A stretch of 64,000 nucleotides of DNA from Candidatus Chlorohelix allophototropha (GCF_030389965.1 NZ_CP128399.1:1302001-1366000); one strand, 5' to 3'; numbered from the stretch's first letter, positions 39,107 through 48,207 are shown. Notes: a model not told the origin generated them from the sequence alone. Numbers and translations: made by a program.

Positions 39107-40087
39107 TTGAAAGCAATTGTAATTACTCATCCGGGCGAACCGGAAGTCCTCGAATTGCAAGAGGTAGCCGATCCCATACCCGCAACGGGCGAATTATTGG
39201 TGCGAGTGCATGCTACCGCCTTAAATCGCGCCGATACGTTACAAAGGCGTGGATTATACCCGCCACCGCCCGGTGCCTCGGAAATTCTCGGACTGGAAAT
39301 GGCAGGAGAAGTTGTAGAGGTAGCGGCAGATAGCGGAGGGCAAGTGGGACAGCGCGTAATGGCGCTTCTGGCAGGTGGAGGTTATGCCCAATACGTGACC
39401 ATTCCTGCGCCGATGGCAATCCCTATCCCGGACGGCATGGGCTATGAGGAAGCGGCAGCTTTGCCGGAAGCCTGCCTTACCGCCTATATGAACCTGTTTA
39501 TGTTAGGCAAGTTACAAACGGGTGGTGTAGCATTGGTGCATGCGGCAGGCAGTGGCGTAGGCAGTATTGCAGTGCAGATGGCAAAAGCCGCAGGTACAAC
39601 GGTATTGGCAACCGCCCGCAATGCTTCCAAACTTGAGGCGGTGCGTAAATTGGGCGCAGATTTTACCTACGATACCGGAAACGCAACCGATTTTTCTGGC
39701 TGGGTGTTACAAAGCACCGAAGGGCAAGGGGCAGATGTTATTCTCGATTTTGTGGGCGCACCTTACCTGAGCGAAAATCTGAAAAGCCTTAACCTGAACG
39801 GCAGACTGGTGTTGATTGGACAACTGGGTGGAAGCAAAACCGAAGTTGATCTCGGCTTGGTGATGCGCCGTCGCCTGCACATTCTCGGCGCTACTCTGCG
39901 AGCGCAACCGCTTGAGCGCAAAATCGAGATTACCCGCCGCTTCTGCGAGTTCGCCACACCTCTACTGGCACAAGGTCGCCTTGTCCCTGTAGTTGACCGA
40001 GTATTTGAACTTGCCGAAGCAAGCGCGGCACACCACTATATGGAGAGCAACGCCAACTTTGGAAAAATCGTGCTAAAGGTTTCCTAA
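39107..40087 (+). CDS. NAD(P)H quinone oxidoreductase, zinc-independent MDR family
   Basis: The 326-residue protein belongs to the medium-chain dehydrogenase/reductase family, closest to PIG3-type quinone oxidoreductases. Typical blocks are LNRADTLQRRGLYPPPPGASEILGLE split over residues 43-68, the NADPH loop AAGSGVGSIAVQMAKAAG near 145, and LIGQLGG near 245. It has no catalytic zinc Cys. The TTG at 39107 is chosen because AAGGAG ends eight bases before it and the protein then starts with the usual KAIVI. It starts five bases after the ABC ATPase stop. Confidence 0.92.
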   Translation: MKAIVITHPGEPEVLELQEVADPIPATGELLVRVHATALNRADTLQRRGLYPPPPGASEILGLEMAGEVVEVAADSGGQVGQRVMALLAGGGYAQYVTIPAPMAIPIPDGMGYEEAAALPEACLTAYMNLFMLGKLQTGGVALVHAAGSGVGSIAVQMAKAAGTTVLATARNASKLEAVRKLGADFTYDTGNATDFSGWVLQSTEGQGADVILDFVGAPYLSENLKSLNLNGRLVLIGQLGGSKTEVDLGLVMRRRLHILGATLRAQPLERKIEITRRFCEFATPLLAQGRLVPVVDRVFELAEASAAHHYMESNANFGKIVLKVS

Positions 40088-40145
40088 TTCACAACCCTAC
40101 AAAATCACGCACTACTATATACACCCTCAAATCCTTTTTCACGGC

Positions 40146-40174
40146 TTGCCCTTTGATTCACGGTTTGTTACAAT
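40146..40174 (+). promoter_or_regulatory. mltG promoter
   Basis: TTGCCC at 40146-40151 and TACAAT at 40169-40174 are 17 bases apart, with TG at 40166-40167 for an extended -10. It is about 30 bases before the start, so the leader is short. Confidence 0.6.
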
Positions 40175-40204
40175 TAGCGGGCTTACAATTAAAGGAGACG
40201 TGGT

Positions 40205-41266
40205 TTGAATATCATCTCCCGGCTATCCGGCATAACCCTCAAAATCATTTTCGGTCTAATAATGATAGTAGTAGTGGTAGTAGCAGGATTCGGCGTATAT
40301 TTCTTTATGGAAGTAGGCTCACGCCCAAGCTCCAGCACCGATGTAGTGCCTTTTAACATCAACGTCGGGGAGAGCTTCAGCCAAGTTACGGGGGATTTAT
40401 ACGATGCCAAGTTGGTGCGTAATACCTTTGTCTTTCGGATACGCGCCCGTTTGTTAGGGGCAGAAGAGCGCATACAATCAGGCTATTTCTACTTGCGACG
40501 GGATATGACGATGGATGAAATCCTCGAAACCATCACCAGCGCCCGTTTAGTAGAACGACAAGTCACTATCCCAGAAGGGCTGCGACTGGAGCAAATAGCC
40601 GCCCGCCTTGAAGAAAAGGGCTGGAACAAAGAAAAGTTCATCCAGCTTGTCAAAAAGGGCGATTACCAGTTTGGCTTCTTGGACGACAAGCCGCCGGGCG
40701 CTTCGGTAGAAGGTTTCCTGTTTCCCGATACCTATCGTATACCCGCCAGCTATACCGAAGACGACATTATTATCATGATGCTCAAACGCTTCGGCGACCA
40801 ATATAGCGCACCCTTGCGCGATAAGGCGCGTACTGGTATGGGCATTTACAAAGTCGTGACCATGGCTTCGCTGATAGAACGCGAGGCGGTGGTAGCGTCC
40901 GAACGTCCTATAATCGCCAGTGTGTTTTACAATCGCCTAAACAAAGGAATGATGTTACAATCAGACCCAACCGCTCAGTGGGCGCGCGACACCGAAAATG
41001 CCCGGAATAACCTGAATTTTAGCAAATGGTGGGATAAGCCTGTACCCAAAGACCTTGAAATAGACTCACCCTATAATACCTACAAAGCGAAAGCTTTACC
41101 ACCCGGTCCAATCTGTAATCCGGGTTTGGCTTCACTCAGTGCCGCTACCGAACCTGCCACCACCGATTATTATTACTTTGTGGCAACAGGGGACAAGGAA
41201 GGCACGCACGATTTCTCACGCACTTACGAAGAACACGCCCTAAAAGTAAAGCAGTATAGCAGTTAA
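40205..41266 (+). CDS. mltG: endolytic murein transglycosylase MltG
   Basis: The 353-residue protein has an N-terminal membrane anchor (about residues 13-35), a LysM-like small domain and the YceG-type catalytic domain. The catalytic Glu is in ASLIEREAVV near residue 222, followed by VFYNRLNKGMMLQSDPT. GLASLSAAT and YYYFVATGDKEGTHDFS close the domain. MltG cuts nascent peptidoglycan strands to end glycan synthesis. The TTG at 40205 follows AAAGGAG. Confidence 0.95.
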   Translation: MNIISRLSGITLKIIFGLIMIVVVVVAGFGVYFFMEVGSRPSSSTDVVPFNINVGESFSQVTGDLYDAKLVRNTFVFRIRARLLGAEERIQSGYFYLRRDMTMDEILETITSARLVERQVTIPEGLRLEQIAARLEEKGWNKEKFIQLVKKGDYQFGFLDDKPPGASVEGFLFPDTYRIPASYTEDDIIIMMLKRFGDQYSAPLRDKARTGMGIYKVVTMASLIEREAVVASERPIIASVFYNRLNKGMMLQSDPTAQWARDTENARNNLNFSKWWDKPVPKDLEIDSPYNTYKAKALPPGPICNPGLASLSAATEPATTDYYYFVATGDKEGTHDFSRTYEEHALKVKQYSS

Positions 41267-41301
41267 CCATACATGAAAAACCGAAATTATAAAAAAGTCA
41301 G

Positions 41302-41361
41302 GATTTTCGCTCGGAACTGGATAAAGAAAGGGATTTAAGCCCTTTGCCGGAAGCGAAAATC
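41302..41361 (+). other. two-level RNA stem upstream of aroE
   Basis: GATTTTCGCT (41302-41311) pairs with AGCGAAAATC (41352-41361), and CGG pairs with CCG just inside. A second hairpin, AAAGGG (41327-41332) with CCCTTT (41340-41345), lies within. The element ends 26 bases before the aroE start and could be a leader structure. It has no T run after it. Confidence 0.5.
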
Positions 41362-41387
41362 TTAAAGCTGAAACATTAGGTGAGCAA

Positions 41388-42296
41388 ATGACCCAGTTGC
41401 CGGAAACAACCAAACGTCTTTATCGCGCCGATGGAACACCCCGCCCGGTTGGTGTCATCGGATATCCAGTCAGCCATTCGCGTTCGCCCCAATTCCAGAA
41501 CGCTGCCTTCGAATATTACAACTTGCCGCATCGCTACGAAAAATGGGAAGTAGCGCCGGAAGATTTGGCTGCTTTCCTGCTAGAAATGAAAAATCAGGAT
41601 TTTTTGGGCTTAAATGTAACTATCCCACATAAGGAAAGTGTACTAGATCATCTGGAAACCGGTACGCCTGAAGTGGGCGATGTAGGCGCAGCAAATACTT
41701 TGTTCTTACATGAAGATCAATACATGGCAGGGCACAATACAGACGTGGGCGGTTTCCTACAAGTTCTGAAAGAGGAAGGTTGCGAAGTAGCAGGTATCCG
41801 GGCGATGGTGCTTGGCGCAGGAGGGGCAGCACGCGCCATAATTTACGCCTTGGCAAAGGCAGGCGCAATAGAAATCTCCATAGCAAACCGCACTATCGAA
41901 CGCGCCGCCGAGCTATGTGATGTTTTCGCAGAACAGTTCCCTAATTGTCATATTTTCCCCTTGCCCTTTGACTCGGCGGGTTGGCCTCCCAACCGTAACC
42001 CCCGCAACCTGATTGTAAATACTACTTCCTTTGGCTTAAAACCCGAAGATAAGGATAAACCTTTCCCCTTTACCGCTTGGCAATTGAGCGGGCATCACCC
42101 TGATCGAATGACTTATTTCTTTGATTTGGTCTATGGGGACACCCCGTTCCTGAAGCAGGCGCGTAGCGAGAAAGCGCAACACATGATAGACGGTACGAGT
42201 ATGCTGGTGTATCAGGGTGCGCTCAGTTTTGAGCTTTGGACTGGCTTGCCCGCGCCCCGCGAGGTTATGCTCGCGGCGGTACAAGCGCCACAGTAA
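41388..42296 (+). CDS. aroE: shikimate dehydrogenase
   Basis: The enzyme reduces 3-dehydroshikimate with NADPH in aromatic amino-acid synthesis. Substrate-site motifs are GYPVSHSRSPQFQNAAF (about residues 25-41), NVTIPHKE with the catalytic Lys (about 78-85) and NTDVGGF. The dinucleotide loop VLGAGGAARA is near 148. It is 302 residues, slightly above the usual 270-290 through an N-terminal extension. The ATG follows AGGTGAG. The prepilin peptidase gene begins 11 bases downstream. Confidence 0.95.
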   Translation: MTQLPETTKRLYRADGTPRPVGVIGYPVSHSRSPQFQNAAFEYYNLPHRYEKWEVAPEDLAAFLLEMKNQDFLGLNVTIPHKESVLDHLETGTPEVGDVGAANTLFLHEDQYMAGHNTDVGGFLQVLKEEGCEVAGIRAMVLGAGGAARAIIYALAKAGAIEISIANRTIERAAELCDVFAEQFPNCHIFPLPFDSAGWPPNRNPRNLIVNTTSFGLKPEDKDKPFPFTAWQLSGHHPDRMTYFFDLVYGDTPFLKQARSEKAQHMIDGTSMLVYQGALSFELWTGLPAPREVMLAAVQAPQ

Positions 42297-42307
42297 CCGG
42301 GCTTAAT

Positions 42308-43177
42308 TTGGAGATTCTGGCTTACATATTGTGCGGTCTCGCCGGATTGGGAGCAGGTTGGGTAGCCAATATTGTGGCTAATCGCTTCCCGATTGAAGAA
42401 CGCGCTCTTTTCGCTCCCCTGCGTTGTATGAAGGGGGGCGAACCCTTGCACTGGTACGATCATTTCCCTGTGTTCGGCTTTTTGTTACAAAAAGGGGTTT
42501 GCCGCCATTGTGGGAAGAAACTCCCACTCCGTTTCCCACTACTCGAATTGTTATTAGTTGCCTGCTTCGTCACTGCATGGGCGCGCTTCCAAAATGCTCC
42601 ACTCTATATTTATGCGGTTAGCGTCTTCTACATTACCCTGATGGTGGTGGTTGGCGCAATTGATCTGCGTCACCGTTTGATATTTCCCGCCATGATTTAC
42701 TTGGGCTGTCTGGTGGCAATCCTCACCGGCATCCTGAGTGGTGCACACCCTGACGGTTTTTTGCCGGACGGAATTGGAAGTGGGATACTAGGCGCGCTTT
42801 TCTGCGGCATAACCTTCCAATTGCTCTATTGGCTGGCAATCGCGATCTACCGAGTCAGGGCGTTAGGCTTTGGCGATGTGCTACTGGCAGCTTTGATGGG
42901 CTTCATACTTGGCTTTCCCGGTTCGGTGGCGGCACTTTTTATGGGTGCGGTGCTTAATGGAATCGCGGCAGGGCTGGTGATGCTTCTCGGTAAAAAAGGG
43001 CGACGAGAATTCATCCCTTATGGTACTACCCTGTGCCTCGCAACGATGCTAACCATAATGTTCGGCGAAAGTGTCTGGCGCTGGGGACCTTTAGGCATAC
43101 TCACGGACTTGCTTGGTTTGCTATTTGAAATAATCTTCCGTTTTATGCTCAATATCCTCGGCGTGCAGGCAAGCTAA
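42308..43177 (+). CDS. prepilin peptidase (A24 family)
   Basis: The 289-residue polytopic protein has the PilD layout. An N-terminal helix (GLGAGWVANIVANRFP) is followed by the cytoplasmic Cys-rich loop and then catalytic helices. Catalytic Asp residues are in GAIDLRHRLIFPA and GFGDVLLAA. Only one CxxC remains intact (CRHCGK); the first is reduced to a single Cys (CMKGG). The enzyme cuts type IV prepilin leaders. No pilin gene is in the window. The proposed TTG at 42308 lacks a strong ribosome site, so its start is less certain. Confidence 0.88.
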   Translation: MEILAYILCGLAGLGAGWVANIVANRFPIEERALFAPLRCMKGGEPLHWYDHFPVFGFLLQKGVCRHCGKKLPLRFPLLELLLVACFVTAWARFQNAPLYIYAVSVFYITLMVVVGAIDLRHRLIFPAMIYLGCLVAILTGILSGAHPDGFLPDGIGSGILGALFCGITFQLLYWLAIAIYRVRALGFGDVLLAALMGFILGFPGSVAALFMGAVLNGIAAGLVMLLGKKGRREFIPYGTTLCLATMLTIMFGESVWRWGPLGILTDLLGLLFEIIFRFMLNILGVQAS

Positions 43178-43492
43178 TTTAGGCATTATCACTGCAAGCG
43201 TTGAATATTGACTCCGCTTTACAGGACTGTTAGGATAAATTAAGCTAACAACCCTATTATTACAAATAGGTTGTAAATTCGCCTCACTTTCCATTTTATC
43301 AAAATAAATATACAGAAGTGTTCGTTCCTTTTTGCTGCGAAGAGATAGCATTTCAATTGTGTCGGTATACGGATGCGAGTTACTTTTCCCATTCCCTTGT
43401 ACAGGTTCATACTTGTACTGACTTTCTTATGGCAAAAGGAGTCGAAAGCCCCTTTCTTGTGGTTTAGTATGAGCGTTGCTTATGGAGGTCTC
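43178..43492. other. intergenic region before the carboxylesterase
   Basis: These 315 bases contain a hairpin (ACAACCCTATT at 43248-43258 with AATAGGTTGT at 43265-43274, one bulged C), which may end the aroE/pilD transcript. An in-frame upstream ATG at 43373 exists, but the ribosome site at 43484-43488 supports the later start. Nothing else is supported. Confidence 0.5.
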
Positions 43493-44977
43493 ATGCCTGA
43501 CTTAGTTGTAAATACCAAATATGGAGCCGTGCGTGGTGTCAGCATTGATAATGTAGTTGCATTCAAAGGTATTCCCTATGCTGCCCCGCCCTTTGGCGCA
43601 AACCGTTTCAAAACACCGCAACCGGTTGTAGCTTGGGATGGAGTGCGAGATACTTCAAATTATGGACCGACAGTGATAAAACCGCCATACTTCCCACCTT
43701 TCGATTCTCTTTTTGTAGAACCGCAGTACCCCGGTGAGGAGTGCCTAAATCTTAACATTTGGACTCCCGATTTAGGACAAGCAAGGTTACCGGTTTACGT
43801 CTGGGTGCATGGGGGTGCCTTCGCTAACGGTTCAAACGCTGTACCAGCTTATGACGGGGCGAAGTTTGCCCGCGATGGAATAGTATGCGTAGTTATAAAC
43901 TATCGATTAGGAGCGGACGGCTTCCTATTTCTAGACGATGGTATTTCTAACCTCGGAATACTTGATCAGGTTACCGCACTACGATGGGTACAAGAGAATA
44001 TTCGCGCCTTCGGGGGTGACCCAGAAAATGTGACAATCGGGGGCGAGTCAGCCGGAAGTTTTAGCGTGACCACGCTGCTTTCTATGCCACTTACCAAAGG
44101 CTTGTTTCGTCGAGTAATTGCGCAGAGCGGGGCGGGACATCATGTGCTATCAACCGGAACCGCCAAAAGGGTGGGGGGCTATCTTGCCGATAAATTGGGA
44201 GTTGCACCCACCCGCGAGGCAATTGCTGCCGTATCCTTTGAAAAACTTGTAATGGCGCAGGCACGATTAAGCGGGGAGGTCTTTGCAAACCCGAATCCCG
44301 CAGTATGGGGTGAAGTTGCCGGAAACGTTATGCCTTTCGAGCCAGTGGTGGATGGTGATATAATCCCCGCCCGCCCCATTGACGGGCTTTTTGCCGGAGC
44401 AGGAGCCGGAGTTGACCTGCTAGTTGGAACTAATACCGAAGAATACAGGCTATTTATGGTGCCGAATAACTCAATTGCCTATATCAATGATACCTTTCTG
44501 TCGAGGGCAATTATGGCATATGGATTGCCGCTACACGAAACGTTGTTCACCTATAAAGAAAAACGCCCTGAAGCGAGTGCAGGAGAGTTACTGGAGGCAA
44601 TAGCTACCGATTGGTTCTTCCGCATTCCTGCTATTCGCCTTGCCGAAGCGCAGCAGAATCAGGGAGGCGCAACTTATATGTATGAATTCAGTTGGCGCTC
44701 TCCTGAATATGATGGGCGACTTGGAGCTTGCCATGCGCTAGAAATAGCCTTCGCCTTTGATAATCTAGACAAGGATAACGGACGCTTGGGAACGGGCAAT
44801 CCGCAGCATCTTGCCGATAGTATGCATGCCTCTTGGGTTTCGTTCATTACCACCGGAAATCCCGGTTGGCAACAGTACGAACTTGACCAACGCGCCACTA
44901 TGAATTTCAACCTTACTAACCAACTCCAATTTGACCCACGTTGGGAAGAGCGGATTCTGTGGGAAGGTAAACGCTAA
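43493..44977 (+). CDS. type-B carboxylesterase
   Basis: The 494-residue alpha/beta hydrolase belongs to the carboxylesterase/cholinesterase family. The oxyanion-hole loop is WVHGGAFANG near residue 105. The nucleophile elbow is IGGESAGSFS near 180. The catalytic acid lies in TNTEEYRLF and the catalytic His in GACHALEIAFAF. EECLNLNIWTP is the family's second signature. No signal peptide is seen. I chose the ATG at 43493, six bases after GGAGG. It hydrolyses esters of unknown identity. Confidence 0.93.
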   Translation: MPDLVVNTKYGAVRGVSIDNVVAFKGIPYAAPPFGANRFKTPQPVVAWDGVRDTSNYGPTVIKPPYFPPFDSLFVEPQYPGEECLNLNIWTPDLGQARLPVYVWVHGGAFANGSNAVPAYDGAKFARDGIVCVVINYRLGADGFLFLDDGISNLGILDQVTALRWVQENIRAFGGDPENVTIGGESAGSFSVTTLLSMPLTKGLFRRVIAQSGAGHHVLSTGTAKRVGGYLADKLGVAPTREAIAAVSFEKLVMAQARLSGEVFANPNPAVWGEVAGNVMPFEPVVDGDIIPARPIDGLFAGAGAGVDLLVGTNTEEYRLFMVPNNSIAYINDTFLSRAIMAYGLPLHETLFTYKEKRPEASAGELLEAIATDWFFRIPAIRLAEAQQNQGGATYMYEFSWRSPEYDGRLGACHALEIAFAFDNLDKDNGRLGTGNPQHLADSMHASWVSFITTGNPGWQQYELDQRATMNFNLTNQLQFDPRWEERILWEGKR

Positions 44978-45296
44978 TTTGCAAAGGGTTGCGCATAATA
45001 CAATAACTTTGGCGCAACCCTTTCTCCTTCAGTAAATTTCAAACCGACAAGCTGATAGTGTAACTCTGAATACTGCCTCTGTTCAGATCACTCGCCATTA
45101 TCCCTAATAAATAGCCGCCTCTATTCTTACTGGTTTTCCTTAACTAAAAATAACGATTTGGAATACCACTTTCATGGATTCTCAATTCATATTGTGAAAT
45201 TTTTATCAAAGTCTTACTTATTATTAACCTAAATTTCGTGATTCTAGTTGTACAATATTATTGTTAATAATTTCACAATAAAGGGTGAGGGTGTCT
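44978..45296. other. intergenic region
   Basis: Apart from the hairpin at 44983-45023, this AT-rich stretch of 319 bases shows only a TACAAT at 45251-45256, a possible -10 for the next gene. I see no gene or repeat. Confidence 0.45.
44983..45023 (+). terminator. terminator after the carboxylesterase gene
   Basis: AAAGGGTTGCGC (44983-44994) and GCGCAACCCTTT (45012-45023) form a perfect 12-bp stem over a 17-base loop. It begins six bases past the stop codon. The tail is CTCCTTC, so it is only moderately T-rich. Confidence 0.7.
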
Positions 45297-45680
45297 ATGC
45301 GTAACTCTGCTTATGTGTTTAGTTGGTTGTTTTTCATTATCAATATTATGTTAGTGATAGCACTGTTTTTTTGCTGGTTGGTTATGGCTGTTACCAATCA
45401 GCCTAGCGAAGCATACGTTGGCGTATTCTGCACAATGCTTATTGCGATGATTTTGCTAGGTATGGTGCATCATGTGGCGAGTCTGCAAATCTGGATGAGA
45501 CCTGTGCTAGCAGGAGCTATCGAGTTTATCCCGGCTATTTTATTCATCGGCTTATGCTTCATTTCGGGGCAAGCGCTATTTCTGGCGTTAGCATCGCCTC
45601 ATCTGATAGTGGGGTCTATGACGCTACTCTCGGCAGATGAGAAGTTGGAACTTGTTAAGCTAGAGGACAGAATGCGCTAA
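45297..45680 (+). CDS. small four-helix membrane protein of unknown function
   Basis: The 127-residue protein has four hydrophobic helices (about residues 5-30, 42-62, 70-90 and 93-112) and an acidic C-terminus. I do not recognise a family. The ATG at 45297 follows GAGG by six bases. It converges with the next gene, and its stop lies inside the shared terminator hairpin. Confidence 0.75.
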   Translation: MRNSAYVFSWLFFIINIMLVIALFFCWLVMAVTNQPSEAYVGVFCTMLIAMILLGMVHHVASLQIWMRPVLAGAIEFIPAILFIGLCFISGQALFLALASPHLIVGSMTLLSADEKLELVKLEDRMR

Positions 45681-45696
45681 AGTTAGCGCATTTTGA
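45671..45696. terminator. bidirectional terminator containing both stop codons
   Basis: AATGCGCTAA (45671-45680) and TTAGCGCATT (45683-45692) form a 10-bp perfect stem with a two-base gap. The plus gene ends with TAA at 45678-45680 and the minus gene with TAA at 45685-45683, so both stops sit in the stem. TTTT follows on the plus strand. Confidence 0.75.
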
Positions 45697-46708
45697 TTTC
45701 AGCAGCAGGCGTTGTTAATGATTCCTGTTCTAAAGTTTTATCCACTTTGCCCAGTTTCAAACCTTCGTGCCAAGTATAAAACGCGCCCAGCAAAACTACC
45801 GGCAGGAAGCCCACGATATGTTCGAGTAGAGCGTAAGTAAATACGAGGTCACGGTTAGCGTAGGCAACATTCAACGAGGCGGGTAACACCGCCAAAATCA
45901 CCACTTCAAAAGTACCGATGTAACCGGGAGCAGCTGGTACTACCATACCTAAATTGCTGGCGATCATCACCATCATGCCGACCTCGAACGACATAGGCAA
46001 ACCCACCGCCCAAGCAACCCACAGATATACCAACGAATTGAGAGTCCACTGCACCATCGATTGAATAAACAAGATAAACGCAAGGCGAGGGTCGAGTAAG
46101 ATTGAAACGGCATCCAGTACTTCTTCGGCAAAACCGTACAACTTATTGCCAATTTTCGCAGGTAGCAGTTTTAGTACAAACTTGATAAATTTCTCAGCCC
46201 GATTGCGTTGCCAAGCCATTAACAAACAGACTAGAAACGCCCCCACCATTACACTACCCAACAGTAATACACTGGTCTTAAAGCCATCTTCTATCGAAAG
46301 GAAAGGAATAAGCCCCAAAAGAAGTACAAAACAAGGGATAATGTCTAGAATTTTTTCCAGCAATATGGCGGAGAATACCCTAACCGTACCAATCTTTTCG
46401 GTACGAGCTACGGTATAGGCGCGTACCACCTCACCCAAACGCGCCGGTAAAATAGTGTTCCATAGGTAACTGATCATCAGCGCGGTGAAAAGACGATATT
46501 TATGTACGTGGTCGGGCTTTAGCAATATTTGGTTGCGCCACACTTTCAAGTAGATAACTATCGCAGTGGGGATACTAATTGACAGAAGCCACCACCAATT
46601 GAGCGTGCCAAGCGCATCGCCTACTTTAGCAAACTGAATATCCTTGATCGCCAACCAAAGACAAACGCCGCTGATCAGTAACCCGATTACAAATTTGAGA
46701 TACTTCAT
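45683..46708 (-). CDS. UPF0104/lysylphosphatidylglycerol synthase-type membrane protein
   Basis: The 341-residue protein has about eight membrane helices and matches the membrane (flippase-like) domain seen in MprF and in AglD-type proteins. Recognisable segments are WNTILPARLGEVVRAYTVAR (about residues 80-99), ILLEKILDI, and ASNLGMVVPAAPGYIGTFE (about 245-263). Without a catalytic domain it may move a lipid-linked molecule. I chose the ATG at 46708 (MKYLKF) over the codon at 46759. It diverges from the GT4 glycosyltransferase. Confidence 0.88.
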   Translation of the reverse strand: MKYLKFVIGLLISGVCLWLAIKDIQFAKVGDALGTLNWWWLLSISIPTAIVIYLKVWRNQILLKPDHVHKYRLFTALMISYLWNTILPARLGEVVRAYTVARTEKIGTVRVFSAILLEKILDIIPCFVLLLGLIPFLSIEDGFKTSVLLLGSVMVGAFLVCLLMAWQRNRAEKFIKFVLKLLPAKIGNKLYGFAEEVLDAVSILLDPRLAFILFIQSMVQWTLNSLVYLWVAWAVGLPMSFEVGMMVMIASNLGMVVPAAPGYIGTFEVVILAVLPASLNVAYANRDLVFTYALLEHIVGFLPVVLLGAFYTWHEGLKLGKVDKTLEQESLTTPAAEIKMR

Positions 46709-46740
46709 TAGGTTTAAGATTCCTTTTCCGGCGCACTTTC

Positions 46741-46769
46741 TTGAGGCAACCGTGAGCATGAGTTATACT
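46741..46769 (+). promoter_or_regulatory. promoter of the GT4-tsaE-tsaB-rimI operon
   Basis: TTGAGG at 46741-46746 and TATACT at 46764-46769 are 17 bases apart. Transcription would start near 46776, about 50 bases before the first gene. Confidence 0.55.
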
Positions 46770-46827
46770 ATGGCGCGCTGAAAATATCATAGCATTACAG
46801 GCTTGTCAAGAAAAGGGCATTATTTAA

Positions 46828-47979
46828 ATGCGTTTCGCAATTAACGCTCATCTGGTAGCGGCTAATTCTACCTACCGTCAAGCGGGGGTCAGCCGCTATA
46901 CCGAACTTCTAATCAACAACCTCGCCGAACTTGATCGGGAGGACGAATTCATTATCTACACCGCGCCGGGACAACAACCGCCCGGTTTCGCAGAAGCACC
47001 CAATTTTCGGTTGGCGATTAGCCATTTGCCCACCGTTAGACCTCCGGTACGAATCGGCTGGGAGCAATTTCTCGCCCCGTCCATACTATTAAAAGACCGT
47101 CCGGCGTTGTTGCATTGTCCCGTGAATGTCGTTCCGTTGGCAGCGCCCTGCCCTACCGTTCTGACTATTCATGATTTGGGCTTCCTGCGCTTCCCAGAGC
47201 GTTACAAAACCGCAAAACGCCTGTACCTAACCACTGCCACCAAGCTTTCGGCGAAACGTGCCGCCCATATCATCACCGATGCCGAAGCAATCAGGCAAGA
47301 GGTTATAGAGTTGCTGAAAGTACCGCCCCACAAGGTGACAGCCATTCCGCTCGCTGCCGACCAACGCTTCAAGCCAATAACCGACACGGCACAACTGGAA
47401 GCCTTCCGCCGCGAAAAAGAATTGCCCGCCCGTTTCGTGTTATATGTAGGAACGCTTGAACCCCGCAAAAATCTACCCTTGCTGTTGCAGGGCTTTGCCC
47501 GTTTGCGCCACGAACAGCCCCATACAGTAAAAGGGGTGGAACTGGTATTAGGAGGGGGCAAAGGCTGGATGTACGAGGAGATTTTCCGGTTGGTACGCGA
47601 ATTGGGACTTGCGGAAATAACTCGCTTTCCGGGCTACATTAGTGATGCTGATTTGCCCTTATGGTATAATATCGCAGATGTAATGGTGTACCCAAGCCTT
47701 TATGAAGGTTTTGGTTTTCCACCTCTGGAGGCAATGTCTTGCGGAACGCCCGTAATTACCAGCAATACCAGCAGCCTGCCAGAAGTGGTAGGAGATGCCG
47801 GTATTACAATAACACCAACGGATGACAGGGAACTAGCGCACGCGCTGGCACGTATTCTTACTGAACCCGGTTTGAGCGAAGATTTGCGCCGTCGAGGGTT
47901 GGCACAAGCCGCCCGGTTCAATTACCGTGAAACTGCACGCAGAACTCTGGAAGTTTACCGACAGGTTGCATCGAAATAA
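46828..47979 (+). CDS. GT4-family glycosyltransferase
   Basis: The 383-residue enzyme has the GT-B fold. The donor-binding half shows YVGTLEPRKNLPLLLQGF near residue 208 and VYPSLYEGFGFPPLEAMSCG near 288, with the E-x7-E pair of retaining GT4 enzymes. The N-terminal half has the usual early Gly-rich loop (QAGVSRYTELLI). It adds a sugar from a nucleotide donor to an unknown acceptor. It leads a tight operon with the tRNA t6A genes but is probably not functionally linked to them. Confidence 0.93.
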   Translation: MRFAINAHLVAANSTYRQAGVSRYTELLINNLAELDREDEFIIYTAPGQQPPGFAEAPNFRLAISHLPTVRPPVRIGWEQFLAPSILLKDRPALLHCPVNVVPLAAPCPTVLTIHDLGFLRFPERYKTAKRLYLTTATKLSAKRAAHIITDAEAIRQEVIELLKVPPHKVTAIPLAADQRFKPITDTAQLEAFRREKELPARFVLYVGTLEPRKNLPLLLQGFARLRHEQPHTVKGVELVLGGGKGWMYEEIFRLVRELGLAEITRFPGYISDADLPLWYNIADVMVYPSLYEGFGFPPLEAMSCGTPVITSNTSSLPEVVGDAGITITPTDDRELAHALARILTEPGLSEDLRRRGLAQAARFNYRETARRTLEVYRQVASK

Positions 47980-47994
47980 TAGGAATAGAGATTA

Positions 47995-48207
47995 ATGGAT
48001 CCCTCAATTATTTTCATCGTAATGATGGTAATCGCGGTAATTATTTTTACAGTGATAAACAGCCGCAATAAGGGTGGACGCAATGTCTGTACTCGTTGTG
48101 ACGGCACCGGCGAAGTTCACGAGAAATGGCCCGACCCCAACGCTCCTAACGGCTGGCACATTCTGGACGGGATTTGCCCCAAGTGTAAGGGCAAGGGTAA
48201 GGTTTAG
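47995..48207 (+). CDS. small membrane protein with DnaJ-like zinc ribbon
   Basis: The 70-residue protein has one N-terminal membrane helix (about residues 4-21). A Cys-rich module follows, with CTRCDGTG near 32 and CPKCKGKG near 61. The paired CxxCxGxG motifs match half of a DnaJ zinc domain and would hold one zinc ion. It is 15 bases after the GT4 gene and 21 before tsaE, so it is cotranscribed. The function is unknown. Confidence 0.82.
   Translation: MDPSIIFIVMMVIAVIIFTVINSRNKGGRNVCTRCDGTGEVHEKWPDPNAPNGWHILDGICPKCKGKGKV

Noticed and set aside
43373-43492. Upstream start for the carboxylesterase (about 40 more residues)
   Set aside because: The added residues are not a typical signal peptide, and GGAGG lies exactly before the ATG at 43493.
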